A DNA stretch of 60,945 nt from SMWC01 sp964466315 (GCA_964466315.1 CAYXNS010000010.1:1-60945), one strand, 5' to 3'; numbered from the stretch's first letter, positions 41,906 to 51,524 are shown. Notes: generated from the letters alone by a model not told the origin. Translations and numbers: made by a program.

Positions 41906-42883
41906 TTACTGACTACAGTCGTAAGGCTGCACAAAGGAACCGAGTTGGAATTCCCACCATCTGCTATTTTCGGCTGGGGCATTACCCGATTCTGGATTGA
42001 AAAGGGTACTCGTATATTCAAGCCGATTGTGGTCGGCGCTTAACTGAAATGTTTCACGGAATTGCACCGGAGAGCTGCTGCCCTCGAAAGTGGTGGTCAC
42101 AAAGAGCTTACCGTCTTCCATGCGGCCGGTTGAATAGCCGAGGTTGTTCTTGACAGTGCCCGGATCGTTATGATCGATTCCCATGTGTACGGTACGTATG
42201 GTGTCGAACTCTTCTACGTGAATAACAACGATGTCGCCGTTATCGATCAGCTGTATGGGATATGGCGCCCCCATCTCGGTCCACACGTCTTTGCTGACGC
42301 AATTACCTACACCTCGTGGCTCGGCGTAATCGATTTCAAATTGCCCACGCGGGTACCTTAGAGCCCGATGGCTGCCTTCAGCGCCATAAATGGTGCTCCA
42401 AACCGCAAATATGGATGTGGGGCGTTCGGAAAAATCTTCTTCGGGGATATTTCCATGGAGTCTATCCGAAGTCCCGATAGTTTCTCCCTCCCAGCGAGGT
42501 TCTGCGCCACGCAAAAAAATCACCTCCGTATTATCGGGTAACAACAGATGATTCATAAATATGCTGTCAGCTCCCTGGCGTTCAGGGTAGCCGGCGATTG
42601 TTACCTGAGTGCCTTCAGCAAGAACCTCGGAGTTCACGCCCATGCGGACCAGGCTGGCAACGGAGTTGCTCTCGATGTCCCAGACTTTTTCTTCCGGAGT
42701 GCCTGGATCAGTCGTAATTTCAAGCCGAATATGTGGGTTTCTCCATTCGATTCTCGATACAACACCGTCGATTTCTGCATCGCCGTCCGTATTGAATATG
42801 GCTGCCCAGCTGTGATGTGCCGCCGCATGATTGACCATCAGCATCAGCAGGCTTGATGCGAGTAATACTTTTACCATGTTCAT
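41906..42883 (-). CDS. DUF6152-family exported protein
   Basis: A 325-residue protein with signal peptide (MNMVKVLLASSLLMLMVNHA). The mature N-terminus 'AHHSWAAIFNTDGDAEIDGV' and 'RIEWRNPHIRLEITTD' are the hallmark of DUF6152 (A-H-H-S followed by W-R-N-P-H). The C-terminal part is beta-rich and has no known name. The function is unknown; the histidines at the mature N-terminus could bind metal (inference). It follows a second DUF6152 gene on the same strand by 35 bases. Confidence 0.85.
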   Translation of the reverse strand: MNMVKVLLASSLLMLMVNHAAAHHSWAAIFNTDGDAEIDGVVSRIEWRNPHIRLEITTDPGTPEEKVWDIESNSVASLVRMGVNSEVLAEGTQVTIAGYPERQGADSIFMNHLLLPDNTEVIFLRGAEPRWEGETIGTSDRLHGNIPEEDFSERPTSIFAVWSTIYGAEGSHRALRYPRGQFEIDYAEPRGVGNCVSKDVWTEMGAPYPIQLIDNGDIVVIHVEEFDTIRTVHMGIDHNDPGTVKNNLGYSTGRMEDGKLFVTTTFEGSSSPVQFRETFQLSADHNRLEYTSTLFNPESGNAPAENSRWWEFQLGSFVQPYDCSQ

Positions 42884-42918
42884 TTTCTGTCCTGTTTGAA
42901 TTCAAGCCCAATAAACGG

Positions 42919-43980
42919 TTAGTTCAGCCAACGGCTCGCGTTTTTAACGTCGCAAGCACCAGTGAGCATCTCCATATGCGGAGCAAAATACAAGTTCTTT
43001 CTGTTAGTGAATGATTCGGCGAGAAATTCCGAGTCTTCCAACATGAACTCAGCCTGCATCGAGGTGCCATCATCGTTCAATCGATATCTTTCCACTACGT
43101 GCTTCTGTGATCCCGAAGGAACACCGATCTGGTACGGGGAGCGATGGTCGTCGAAATTTCGTGTATCGATGACCAAGGTATCGCCTTCCCAGTGGCCAAT
43201 CGAGTGACCGGTAACGAGTGTTTCGGAAGCATCCGGGTGAGTTCTTCCATCCATCCAGATCGTGCGTTCTTCACTAAACCATTCACTGCGAATCAAGATC
43301 TTCTCTTGCGCATCACTCAAATCGAATTCCAGCAGATATCCCCTGGCAGAAACCAGCGCAGAAGGTGTCGGGCGCCCTACACAAGTTGCTTCGGGATTGT
43401 CAGCCGAAAGAGGGTCGTATGACTCAGCTGCGGCTTTACCGGCATCGGTAAGTACGAGGTTAGCTAGAAAAAAACAGTCGAAACCGCTCGTGCACGGTGG
43501 AGCACCATCGGGTCTGGGTGCGGGTGCAGGCGCGGGTGCGGGTCCGGATTCGGGACGTTGAGCAGTCCATTTGCCTGCCAGGCTCGTAGCCCGTGAGGTG
43601 ACTGCCGGGGCTTGGGTGAACCCGGCCAGGGCGAATCCTTCCTTATCGATCGAGCGCAGAATGCCATACGGTCGCCCGTCCTCCATCGGATTGGCCCGGA
43701 CCGCAACCGGGTCGCTCGGTAATAAGGAGTCGCGCGACCAGCCGCGTCTCGAAAGGATATTGGTCGGTCCCATTTGCAGCTCCCACTCGACGGGCTCACC
43801 GCTCTGTTCGGTTTCTACGATCACGTAGACGTGGGGGTTTCGCCAGGCAAATTCCTTGACGGTTCCCTCGAACACGATCACCGACTCCATGTCCATGCCG
43901 GCTTCGCTGTGATGTGCGAGGACGGGCGGGGCGATGATGAGTGCTGCGGCGATCGCCGCCGTATTTCTGATGATATTCAT
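42919..43980 (-). CDS. DUF6152-family exported protein, paralogue
   Basis: A 353-residue protein with signal peptide (MNIIRNTAAIAAALIIAPPV). The mature start 'AHHSEAGMDMESVIVFEGTV' and 'WRNPHVYVIVET' mark DUF6152. The middle has a proline-alanine spacer of repeated PA near residues 148-157, then a C-terminal domain with 'SIGHWEGDTLVIDTRNFDD', a sequence found in many DUF6152-associated proteins. It precedes the paralogue on the same strand; the pair probably forms an operon. Substrate or partner unknown. Confidence 0.85.
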   Translation of the reverse strand: MNIIRNTAAIAAALIIAPPVLAHHSEAGMDMESVIVFEGTVKEFAWRNPHVYVIVETEQSGEPVEWELQMGPTNILSRRGWSRDSLLPSDPVAVRANPMEDGRPYGILRSIDKEGFALAGFTQAPAVTSRATSLAGKWTAQRPESGPAPAPAPAPRPDGAPPCTSGFDCFFLANLVLTDAGKAAAESYDPLSADNPEATCVGRPTPSALVSARGYLLEFDLSDAQEKILIRSEWFSEERTIWMDGRTHPDASETLVTGHSIGHWEGDTLVIDTRNFDDHRSPYQIGVPSGSQKHVVERYRLNDDGTSMQAEFMLEDSEFLAESFTNRKNLYFAPHMEMLTGACDVKNASRWLN

Positions 43981-44651
43981 GCTGGTTTCATACTCCCTGT
44001 TCGAGATTCATTGCGCAGGGTTCGGTCGCGTGCGACAGCTGCACAGCAGTTCGGTAAACCTGCGTAGTGGCGCCCCGTAAGCTCTGGTTAAGCTATTCTG
44101 CTTCTATCACCTCGAAGGGCCGTCCTTGGCTTTCGGAGAGTTTAACTTCTCCTTTTTTATACATTCATTCCACCTACAGTGGAAAAGCTATACGGAGGTC
44201 TACCTATGGTGTGGAAGCCGCTCGGTTGACTTCAGTCCTTTTCCCCATTACCACCGATCCCAGAGCTCTGCGCTCTGTGCCGGCGTGAACGCAGGACGCT
44301 TACCGTGTCTTCCCATTGCGTACACTCCACCTGTCGCCTATTAGGCAGGTTGGTGTGAGCGTCTCTGCTCAGCTCTCGATACAAGACGGTAAAGTACCAT
44401 GGAATGTTCGTCGGCTTGATGCTTTCTGGTTTTATGGCTATGTGGCCGTGCTATGAGCACCGCATGTAGGCATGTCGCAAGCAAGCACGTTGAGTAGAAG
44501 GCCTTTCCGTCTATAACAATCCCTCAGAATGCGCTAGAAACAAGGTTAAGTGTTGTATCGACCAGTTGACGCCGCCGCCAGGAGCGGCTGTTCGTAAACC
44601 GTAAAAGACGCTCTAGTCCATGAATGCTACGAACCAAGTACTCGACTTCCG
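43981..44651. other. Gene-free stretch between the DUF6152 pair and purU
   Basis: No intact gene is seen. The stretch holds an IS30-like transposase remnant (separate entry) and a possible intrinsic terminator on the plus strand (GGAGAG, ACTTCTCC, six T at 44135-44158). A sequence at 44550-44580 (TGTTGTATCGACCAGTTG) looks like the end of an insertion element, although I cannot confirm a terminal inverted repeat. Promoters for the DUF6152 pair must lie in the left part; none is clear. Confidence 0.5.
44150..44316 (-). pseudogene. IS30-like transposase N-terminal remnant
   Basis: Minus-strand translation from ATG 44316 gives 'MGRHGKRPAFTPAQSAELWD' and 'RW', which matches the N-terminal helix-turn-helix of IS30-family transposases (pattern LTPAQ..ELWDRW). 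An in-frame TAA then interrupts it, and the expected continuation (GKPSSSIY-like) appears only as scattered, frame-shifted bits such as 'IGRPPYSFSTVGGM'. The catalytic DDE domain is absent. The match is short, so chance similarity cannot be fully excluded. Confidence 0.5.
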
Positions 44652-45524
44652 TTAGCGAAAGACGACTGTCTTCGTGCCATTCAGCACGATGCGCTGCTCC
44701 GCTTGGTAGCGAACCGCCCGAGCCAGCACGACTTTCTCGACGTCCCGCCCGATCTCGGCGAGTACTTCCGGCGGCGTGGCGTGATCGACCCGCAACACGT
44801 CTTGCTCGATGATCGGCCCCTCGTCGAGATCGGGCGTCACATAGTGCGCTGTCGCACCAATCAGCTTTACACCGCGCTCGAAGGCCTGCGCATAAGGGCT
44901 GGCACCCTTGAACCCAGGCAGGAACGAGTGATGAATATTGATGATGCGGGCCGGTAAATATTCACAAACATTCTTTGAGAGGATCTGCATGTACCGGGCT
45001 AACACCAGAAAATCGACGGCCTCATCCTCCACGAGCTGCAGAAGATCGCTATCCCAACGCTGCCTATCCCCTGCCGAAACCGGCCAGTGCAGGAAGGGAA
45101 TATCGTGGGAGGTGGCCAACTCGCGCGCGGCTCGATGATTAGATATGACGGCCGGGATCTCGATCTTCAGTTCACCGATACCATAGCGATAGAGAAGATC
45201 GTGTAAGCAATGATCCTGGGCGGACATCAAAATGAGCACGCGCGGCCTGTATCCAGAGTCGCACAGACTCCAGTTCATCTGAAAACGGTTCGCCAGCGGC
45301 GAGAATTCTTTCTCCAGGATCGCGGCATCGTGACTGATGCCCTCCGAAGCGAAATGAATTCTCATCGCGAACAGGCCGGTGGTCGGATCGCCGAATTGGG
45401 CGCTCTCGAGGATGTTGCACTGCCTGTTCACCATCCACCCCGAAACGGCATGGACGATACCTCGCGAATCTGGACACGTTAAAGACAGAACAAAGGAGTG
45501 GTCAGGGGCGGGCAGCGTATTCAT
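44652..45524 (-). CDS. purU: Formyltetrahydrofolate deformylase PurU
   Basis: A 290-residue protein with an N-terminal ACT domain (1-85, 'SLTCPDSRGIVHAVSGWMVN') and a formyltransferase-type catalytic domain: 'DFLVLARYMQILS', 'IINIHHSFLPGFKGASPYAQ' (catalytic Asn-His...), and 'ATAHYVTPDLDEGPIIEQDV' (catalytic Asp). It hydrolyses 10-formyl-THF to formate and THF, controlled through the ACT domain by methionine and glycine in E. coli. This balances the one-carbon pool fed by the glycine cleavage operon encoded nearby. Confidence 0.95.
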   Translation of the reverse strand: MNTLPAPDHSFVLSLTCPDSRGIVHAVSGWMVNRQCNILESAQFGDPTTGLFAMRIHFASEGISHDAAILEKEFSPLANRFQMNWSLCDSGYRPRVLILMSAQDHCLHDLLYRYGIGELKIEIPAVISNHRAARELATSHDIPFLHWPVSAGDRQRWDSDLLQLVEDEAVDFLVLARYMQILSKNVCEYLPARIINIHHSFLPGFKGASPYAQAFERGVKLIGATAHYVTPDLDEGPIIEQDVLRVDHATPPEVLAEIGRDVEKVVLARAVRYQAEQRIVLNGTKTVVFR

Positions 45525-45596
45525 CGCGAATGGATTCTACCGAGATTCGGCATCCCCATGTCAGATAATTGACAACGCCGTTCGGACTCGGTGGCG

Positions 45597-46085
45597 CTAC
45601 CCGGTGATGAGTTCGGTAAGCAAAGCGTATGCATAATCGTGTCCGGCAGGCCATTTGCTCGCGCGCGGCCCGGCAACATTCAGTACCGAAATACCGTTTT
45701 CCGATACGAATTGGTCCAGTACCTGCAGAGCTTCAGCGCGACTCAGCGTCGTCGCGTCGATCAGGACATGGGGTTTGCCTACCTGCTCACAGTACATCGC
45801 CGCCAACCTCGTGCCGCCTTCGAGTACGGAATCGAAAATTATCGCCGTGCCATCGGAGTCGACGACGTTTTGTCGCGTGCGTTCTGAATATCCCGAACCA
45901 GTCAATTCCCGGACCGGGAAGCGGATCGGAATCGTCCCTGCTTCGCTGCGGCGGCCTTTGGGGCACCAGCCTCCGCACCTGATTCCGCCGTCCAGCGCTG
46001 CGGTGAGCGCCCCCTGATCGACGCCGGTCTGACCGCCGGAGACGACGACGGGCAGAGGCCGATCTCGTGCGGACATCTCCGCCAT
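45597..46085 (-). CDS. Putative molybdenum carrier (MoCo_carrier-like) protein
   Basis: A 162-residue cytosolic protein matching the molybdenum-cofactor carrier family (lysine-decarboxylase-like Rossmann fold): 'VVSGGQTGVDQGALTAALDG', 'GGWCPKGRRSEAGTIP', 'RTRQNVVDSDGTAIIF' and 'NVAGPRASKWPAGHDYAYAL'. Proteins of this family may bind a nucleotide-linked cofactor; biochemical evidence is limited. Its ATG overlaps the stop of the M23 peptidase gene (TGATG), so translation is coupled although no functional link is known. Confidence 0.85.
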   Translation of the reverse strand: MAEMSARDRPLPVVVSGGQTGVDQGALTAALDGGIRCGGWCPKGRRSEAGTIPIRFPVRELTGSGYSERTRQNVVDSDGTAIIFDSVLEGGTRLAAMYCEQVGKPHVLIDATTLSRAEALQVLDQFVSENGISVLNVAGPRASKWPAGHDYAYALLTELITG

Positions 46086-47035
46086 CAGTACGCCGTCGGG
46101 CTATCTCCGGCGCGTGGCGTCACGGCGCCACCGTCGACTCCTGCGAATTGGACTGGAACGGAGACGATAGAGCCTCCCTGATTTCGCTGGACGACGAAAT
46201 GAAGATGCGGCCCGGTACTGAAGCCGGTATTGCCAGAGTCGGCCAGGTACTCGCCCCGCTCGACGCGCTGACCCGGTACAACCCGAATAGAATTCCAGTT
46301 CAGATGAGCGTACACGCTCATCGTGCCATCGTCATGATGTACGCGGACGATGTTCGCGCGCGGCGCGTCGACTTCGGTGTCCGTACCCGTCTGATAGAAA
46401 TTGCTCGCGACCTCGGTCACGATGCCGCCTCGCGCCGCATGAACACCCGTACCGATCGGCATCTCGAAATCGATCGCGTGATGGCTGGCCGGATCGTAGT
46501 GAGTCTCCTGGTCCGGATATGCCTGCGAAACATAGAAACTCGCAGCCACTGAATACGGCAGCCGGTAAAGTTGCCGCGGCTCGTGGCGCGCCGCAGGGTC
46601 TCCGGGAATATGTTGATACCGGTACTCCAGACTCATCGGCAATCTCTCGTCTTGGCGTACAACACTGATGAGCTCGGTCTCACTGCACGCAGGCAATATC
46701 ATCCGACCATACGCCGGTGTATCCGGCGCGACGTTTTCCATGGTGGCAAACTGATACGCAATCTCGACGGGACCGAAAGAAGTATTACTCGCGGACAGAC
46801 TCAGTCCATCGGCCGTCTGCCGCTGGTGCACTTCGACCTCGGGAGCATCGAGCGTCGTCTGCAGTACTTCTTCCTGATATGCCTGCCCGGCACCGGGTTG
46901 CCGATCGGAGTAGACCCAGACGCTGTTCACATCTCGATACTTGTACATGCGCTGAGCGTTTGCGGCATGGCTCACGCATAGCAGCAACAACGCCAGTGCT
47001 GCGAACGGCTCAAGACGATAAATCACTTCTTTCAT
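46085..47035 (-). CDS. Exported M23 (LytM-type) metallopeptidase
   Basis: A 316-residue protein with signal peptide (MKEVIYRLEPFAALALLLLC). A short DUF4124-like segment follows ('MYKYRDVNSVWVYSDRQPG'), then a beta domain, then an M23 domain with zinc ligands in 'SHHAIDFEMPIGTGVHAARG' and 'GPHLHFVV'. 'VHHDDGTMSVYAHLNW' is the usual strand before the final histidines. It probably cleaves peptidoglycan cross-links or is an amidase activator; both metal-binding motifs are intact, which favours an active peptidase. Confidence 0.92.
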   Translation of the reverse strand: MKEVIYRLEPFAALALLLLCVSHAANAQRMYKYRDVNSVWVYSDRQPGAGQAYQEEVLQTTLDAPEVEVHQRQTADGLSLSASNTSFGPVEIAYQFATMENVAPDTPAYGRMILPACSETELISVVRQDERLPMSLEYRYQHIPGDPAARHEPRQLYRLPYSVAASFYVSQAYPDQETHYDPASHHAIDFEMPIGTGVHAARGGIVTEVASNFYQTGTDTEVDAPRANIVRVHHDDGTMSVYAHLNWNSIRVVPGQRVERGEYLADSGNTGFSTGPHLHFVVQRNQGGSIVSVPVQFAGVDGGAVTPRAGDSPTAY

Positions 47036-47149
47036 CGTGAATTACTATGGCCGAATGAGCTTCAGCGGCCAAGGACCTTCGTCACGGGAAACCGTCGGTG
47101 GTGAACGCGCGACGATAACCCGGCGGCCGCGCCGCCGTCAGTCACGGCG

Positions 47150-49948
47150 CTACTGGAGGTCGTAACGCCGCCAATCATTTCCTTCGCGTCGCAATTTGTA
47201 GCTCGGCCAGTAATTCGTATCGAGTTTTAGCGTTATGACCTGCGGCACGCTATTCCACGTCACGGTATTGAGCCTGACCGAATCGCGATCCAGCAGGCCA
47301 GCGACTGCTCCGAGGAAACTATCGAGATCCGGAGTAGGCTGCCCGTCGACACCGACTATGCGACGTCCCGCGAACAATCCCGAACGGCTCGCCGGGGAAC
47401 CGAAACCGAAATAGGACACATAGACGCCCTGGGAATCGATGCCACGCTGTACCGAGATCGCACGATGTGGCGTCTGCAGCAGCGCACCTGCCCATAGGAC
47501 GATACGCTGAATTCCCTCGCCATTCAGCGGCACGGTACCGATTAGCTCACGCACTTCACGCCCGTCTCTATACACGGTCACCTCGACCTCCGGACGCCGT
47601 GTGGCAAGATCGACCTCTCTGAACGTGTTGAGTGGCTGCCCATCGATACTCAGAAGAATATCGCCGGAACGGAAGAATTCCACCGCGGGTGAGCCCGCAA
47701 CCGCACTAGCCACCGCCAGTACTTGACGGCGCCGCGGGTTGTGCGATTCGTAGCTCTCTACCCAGCTTTCCGGCAGGCCGAACCGTCTCGCCGATGCCAG
47801 TGGCATATAGCGCCATTCGACCTCGAGCGAATGCAACGGTTCGCCGTTATTTAGGGCTGCGACCATATCGACGATCAGGTAAGCGGGAATTCCCATATTC
47901 ACCTGCGTTAGATCGCGGCCCGTCTGATAAGCGAATGTCGCCCAGAGCGCCGCAACACGACCCTGCCGGTCAACGATAACGCCGTCGAAATCGTCGGGGC
48001 CATTGACGAGCGTAATTCCCTCCATGTTCGACTCGCGGAATCGCAGCGTCCGAGACAACGGAAAATTTGCGGCCTCAACGGCGGCCACCTCGCTAGATTG
48101 AGACGACACCGTATGGTCCGGCTTGAGGCCGACAACAGCCCGAGCATCGCCCGGTAATACGTCATCGACGGTAAACGAAGCACTACGTGTAGGCGTATCG
48201 CCGATCAGCGCGGGGTCGTAGGAGACGATCGAAAGATTGTGCAACGGATGCACGTATTCGACACGTCCCGGAATCTCCAGCGAGCCCGCAAATGTGATGC
48301 GAACGTCGCCCATCGCTACCGGTACGGTGTTGCGGTCGACGACGACGAGTCCGCGCTCGGCATCCGCTATCAAGCCAGTCCCATAGTAGTGGCGATCGGA
48401 GACACCGGAAATCGTGTAGGGCATATCGAAGTTGACGAGCACCAGCGAGGGAATAATACGTTGTATGTACCGCTCACCGGGCTGCGGTGGGAAGGTCGTG
48501 CTCTGGGGCTCGGTCGCCTGCGCCGGTGGCCCCTGTGCCAGGTCGCGGCACGGCCACAAGCCGTTTACATCATTCCGTTTGCACCGCTGCGCGGGGAACC
48601 AGTCCCGATCGTTGTTGATGACGCGTTGGCGCTCCGTTTGCGGATCGTCGAATTGAGTGAAACGCACCGTCGTTCGAGCGCCATCGGGTAGACGCTCCAA
48701 TACGCGTTGTAGATCATCGAGACTACGCATCGATTCGCCGTCGACGCTCATGATCAAGCTCGCGCGCGGAATCGCCGCCGAGCCGAAGACGTAGCCGGGA
48801 TTCGCCACGTAGACTCCTGACACCGGGCGATTGAAGTGGCGCGCCTGCTGATAGGAGAGATCGTTGAAAATACCCTCGCCATACTCGATGAATTCATCGG
48901 GTGTGATCGCATGCAGGTCGTTGACGGGCAGCGTGCCTTGCAACACCTCGCCCCCACGTTCTATTTGTAACGAAACGCTATCACCAACGCTATCGTCCAG
49001 TATCGCCTCCAGTGGAACGAACCCAGCGGTCAACTCCCCGTTGACTCGCACGAGGATATCTCCGGGTCGTAGAAACTCGCCAGCATCGGCGCCAGGGATC
49101 ACGCGTTCGACGACGAGTAATCCGATCTGCTCGGGATAGGCCTCTCGAATCAGAGTTTCTGTCTGCTCTGTCAGGCCAAGACGCCGCAGTTCGGCGAACG
49201 GTTTGTGGACGAACTCACTTTGCAGCGTTCCCCGGAGCACTGGTACTCCCTGTTGAATCAGCTCGAGCGCGCGGCGGACGCGATCCAGTGGCAGGAAGAA
49301 GCTCGATTGTGCCTGGCTGCTCGCACCCGCGTTCAGCGCGACTACGCGGCCTTCGATGTCCAGCACGGGCGATCCGGACGAACCACCCGACGTTCCCGAT
49401 GCCGCCTGCATATAAAAGGTATTGAAGTCGTTGTAGTTTCCACGGCCGTAATTCGGCGCCTGGCGGTCGAGCCGCGCGATCGTGCCTGCGAGTATCGACT
49501 GCTGCTCCCCGGCGTCGTTACCGACGACGCGGATATCGCGGCCGATCTGCGCCCCCTCCGGCGCGAGCGGCAGCTCTGCAGGCTCCGTGAACCGGAGCAG
49601 TTCCGGATCGTAGCGGAAGAAACCGAAGTCATGGACCGGATCCCGGTACACTGGCACGAGTTCCATTTCCTCCTGATTGGGGAAAATTGCCTGCGCGACA
49701 ACGGGGCCCGGCGTGACGACGTGGCGGTTCGTCAGGATCAAGCCCCGCTTCGCATCGACGACGAATCCGGTGGCTTGGCTCGACTGGTTTCGCTCAGTAT
49801 CGAAGGCTCGGGTGCTGTCCACTTGAATCGAGACGACGCCGGACGATATCGCCGTCAGCGTATCGTTCCAAGTCGGCTCCTGAGCCACTGTTGCAAGCGA
49901 TACGGCGATCGTGCCCGTGCAGAGAATCGAGGGGAGAAGTGTCTTCAT
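47150..49948 (-). CDS. Nma111-like tandem HtrA serine protease with PDZ domains
   Basis: A 932-residue exported protein (signal 'MKTLLPSILCTGTIAVSLAT'). Protease domain 1 has an intact triad: His76 ('TNRHVV'), Asp107 ('HDFGFF') and Ser191 ('GGSSGSP'). PDZ domains follow ('RPGDILVRVNGE', 'IMSVDGESMRSL'). The second trypsin-like half (about 530-720) has lost its triad ('VVDRNTVP' in place of the His motif, no GxSGG), with further PDZ domains ('RSGDILLSIDGQ', 'GRRIVGVDGQPT'). This duplicated layout is known from fungal Nma111 and some bacteria. Periplasmic protein quality control is the likely role. Confidence 0.88.
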   Translation of the reverse strand: MKTLLPSILCTGTIAVSLATVAQEPTWNDTLTAISSGVVSIQVDSTRAFDTERNQSSQATGFVVDAKRGLILTNRHVVTPGPVVAQAIFPNQEEMELVPVYRDPVHDFGFFRYDPELLRFTEPAELPLAPEGAQIGRDIRVVGNDAGEQQSILAGTIARLDRQAPNYGRGNYNDFNTFYMQAASGTSGGSSGSPVLDIEGRVVALNAGASSQAQSSFFLPLDRVRRALELIQQGVPVLRGTLQSEFVHKPFAELRRLGLTEQTETLIREAYPEQIGLLVVERVIPGADAGEFLRPGDILVRVNGELTAGFVPLEAILDDSVGDSVSLQIERGGEVLQGTLPVNDLHAITPDEFIEYGEGIFNDLSYQQARHFNRPVSGVYVANPGYVFGSAAIPRASLIMSVDGESMRSLDDLQRVLERLPDGARTTVRFTQFDDPQTERQRVINNDRDWFPAQRCKRNDVNGLWPCRDLAQGPPAQATEPQSTTFPPQPGERYIQRIIPSLVLVNFDMPYTISGVSDRHYYGTGLIADAERGLVVVDRNTVPVAMGDVRITFAGSLEIPGRVEYVHPLHNLSIVSYDPALIGDTPTRSASFTVDDVLPGDARAVVGLKPDHTVSSQSSEVAAVEAANFPLSRTLRFRESNMEGITLVNGPDDFDGVIVDRQGRVAALWATFAYQTGRDLTQVNMGIPAYLIVDMVAALNNGEPLHSLEVEWRYMPLASARRFGLPESWVESYESHNPRRRQVLAVASAVAGSPAVEFFRSGDILLSIDGQPLNTFREVDLATRRPEVEVTVYRDGREVRELIGTVPLNGEGIQRIVLWAGALLQTPHRAISVQRGIDSQGVYVSYFGFGSPASRSGLFAGRRIVGVDGQPTPDLDSFLGAVAGLLDRDSVRLNTVTWNSVPQVITLKLDTNYWPSYKLRREGNDWRRYDLQ

Positions 49949-50027
49949 AGGATCCAATTGTAGGGGTGTTACTGCGACTCTGACCAGAATGACGGCCATT
50001 TTCTCCCGTGTAGCTCGCTAGCCGAGC

Positions 50028-51524
50028 CTAGTTCCTGTGTGCCTCCACGATTTTCGCGCCAGTTTCGGTCTCCGGCGGCAGGTAACGGACATCCAATTTC
50101 CGGGCGGCGCGCACATCGTCAAGCCGTCTGATGGGTGTCGAAACCGGCGCCGTCTTGCATTTAGCGGCGTCGCTCGCAGTCTCGCCCAGTATCTCTGTCA
50201 TCGCGGCGATGAAATCGTCAAGTGTTCGCTTGCTCTCCGTTTCGGTCGGCTCGATCAGCAGGCATTCGGGAACGAGGAGCGGGAAGTAGGTCGTCGGCGC
50301 GTGCATGTCACGATCGAGAAGCGCCTTCGCAAAGTCCATCGCGTTCGCGCCACTCAACTGCGCCTGCTTCTTGAGCGTAACCACAAACTCGTGACTGGCG
50401 CGGCGCTGCGGAAACGCGAGATCGAATCCCGCTTTGGCAAGTTCCGTCATGACGTAGTTGGCGTTTAGCGCCGCGTAGTCGGCCACGCGCTCCATACCTT
50501 CCCGTCCGAGCAGCCGCATGTAGACGTAAGCTCGCAGGAGGACGCCGGCATTGCCCATGAACGCGGAAAGGCGGCCAATGCTCTTGGGCAGATCTGATTC
50601 AACGATCCAGCGAAAACCGGTCTCCTTTGAGCCCACGAAAGGCACGGGCAGGTATGGCGCGAGCGTCTCGCCGACGCCGACGACACCAGAACCCGGTCCG
50701 CCACCACCGTGCGGGGCCGCAAACGTCTTGTGTAGGTTGATATGCATGACATCGAAACCCATCTGGGCAGGCAGGACCTTGCCGAGTATCGCGTTGAGAT
50801 TCGCGCCATCGTAATAAAGGAGTCCACCGGCGTTGTGAATGATCTGTTCGATGGCCTTGATGCTCCTCTCGAATACTCCCAGGGTAGAGGGATTCGTCAG
50901 CATGATTCCAGCGGTCTGCGGCCCTACGAGTTCGCGTAGCGCATCCAGATCGACGTCGCCATCCGCGCGCGTCGGCAGCTCTCGGACGGTACAACCGCAC
51001 ATCGTCACCGTCGCCGGATTCGTGCCATGGGCGGCATCCGGAACGATGATCTCGGTTCGACCGAGGTCGCCGCGATCGATGTGGTAGGCGCGAATCATCG
51101 CGACGCCGGCGAGTTCACCCTGGGCGCCCGCCATCGGCGTCAGCGAAAACGCCGACATGCCCGTCACCGACTTCAGCATCTCCTGTAATTCAAATACACA
51201 GCCCATGAATCCCTGCGACGATGCTTCGGGGGCGAGCGGGTGCCGATCTATGAAACCCGGCAGCATGGCGAGTGAATTGCAGCCGCGCGGATTGTATTTC
51301 ATCGTGCAGGAACCGAGCGGGTAGAAATGCGTGTCGATCGAGAAGTTCATCTGTGACAGGCGCGTGTAGTGACGTACGACATCCAGTTCAGACACCTCCG
51401 GTAATAACGGCGGTCGGCTGCGAAGAAACTGCGCCGGGAGATCGTGCGTACTCTCGTGTTGCGGAGACTGCGCGCGCGGCGAGCGGCCGGGTTGACCGAG
51501 TTCGAATATCAACGGCTCACTCAT
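50028..51524 (-). CDS. gcvPB: Glycine dehydrogenase (decarboxylating) subunit 2
   Basis: A 498-residue P-protein beta subunit. The PLP lysine is Lys266 in 'HINLHKTFAAPHGGGGPGSG', preceded by 'AAHGTNPATVTMCGCTV' and 'MLTNPSTLGVFE'. In this two-gene form GcvPA and GcvPB together make the glycine decarboxylase that passes an aminomethyl group to lipoyl-GcvH. The start overlaps the gcvPA stop by four bases. The C-terminus carries about 40 extra residues of no clear motif. Confidence 0.97.
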   Translation of the reverse strand: MSEPLIFELGQPGRSPRAQSPQHESTHDLPAQFLRSRPPLLPEVSELDVVRHYTRLSQMNFSIDTHFYPLGSCTMKYNPRGCNSLAMLPGFIDRHPLAPEASSQGFMGCVFELQEMLKSVTGMSAFSLTPMAGAQGELAGVAMIRAYHIDRGDLGRTEIIVPDAAHGTNPATVTMCGCTVRELPTRADGDVDLDALRELVGPQTAGIMLTNPSTLGVFERSIKAIEQIIHNAGGLLYYDGANLNAILGKVLPAQMGFDVMHINLHKTFAAPHGGGGPGSGVVGVGETLAPYLPVPFVGSKETGFRWIVESDLPKSIGRLSAFMGNAGVLLRAYVYMRLLGREGMERVADYAALNANYVMTELAKAGFDLAFPQRRASHEFVVTLKKQAQLSGANAMDFAKALLDRDMHAPTTYFPLLVPECLLIEPTETESKRTLDDFIAAMTEILGETASDAAKCKTAPVSTPIRRLDDVRAARKLDVRYLPPETETGAKIVEAHRN

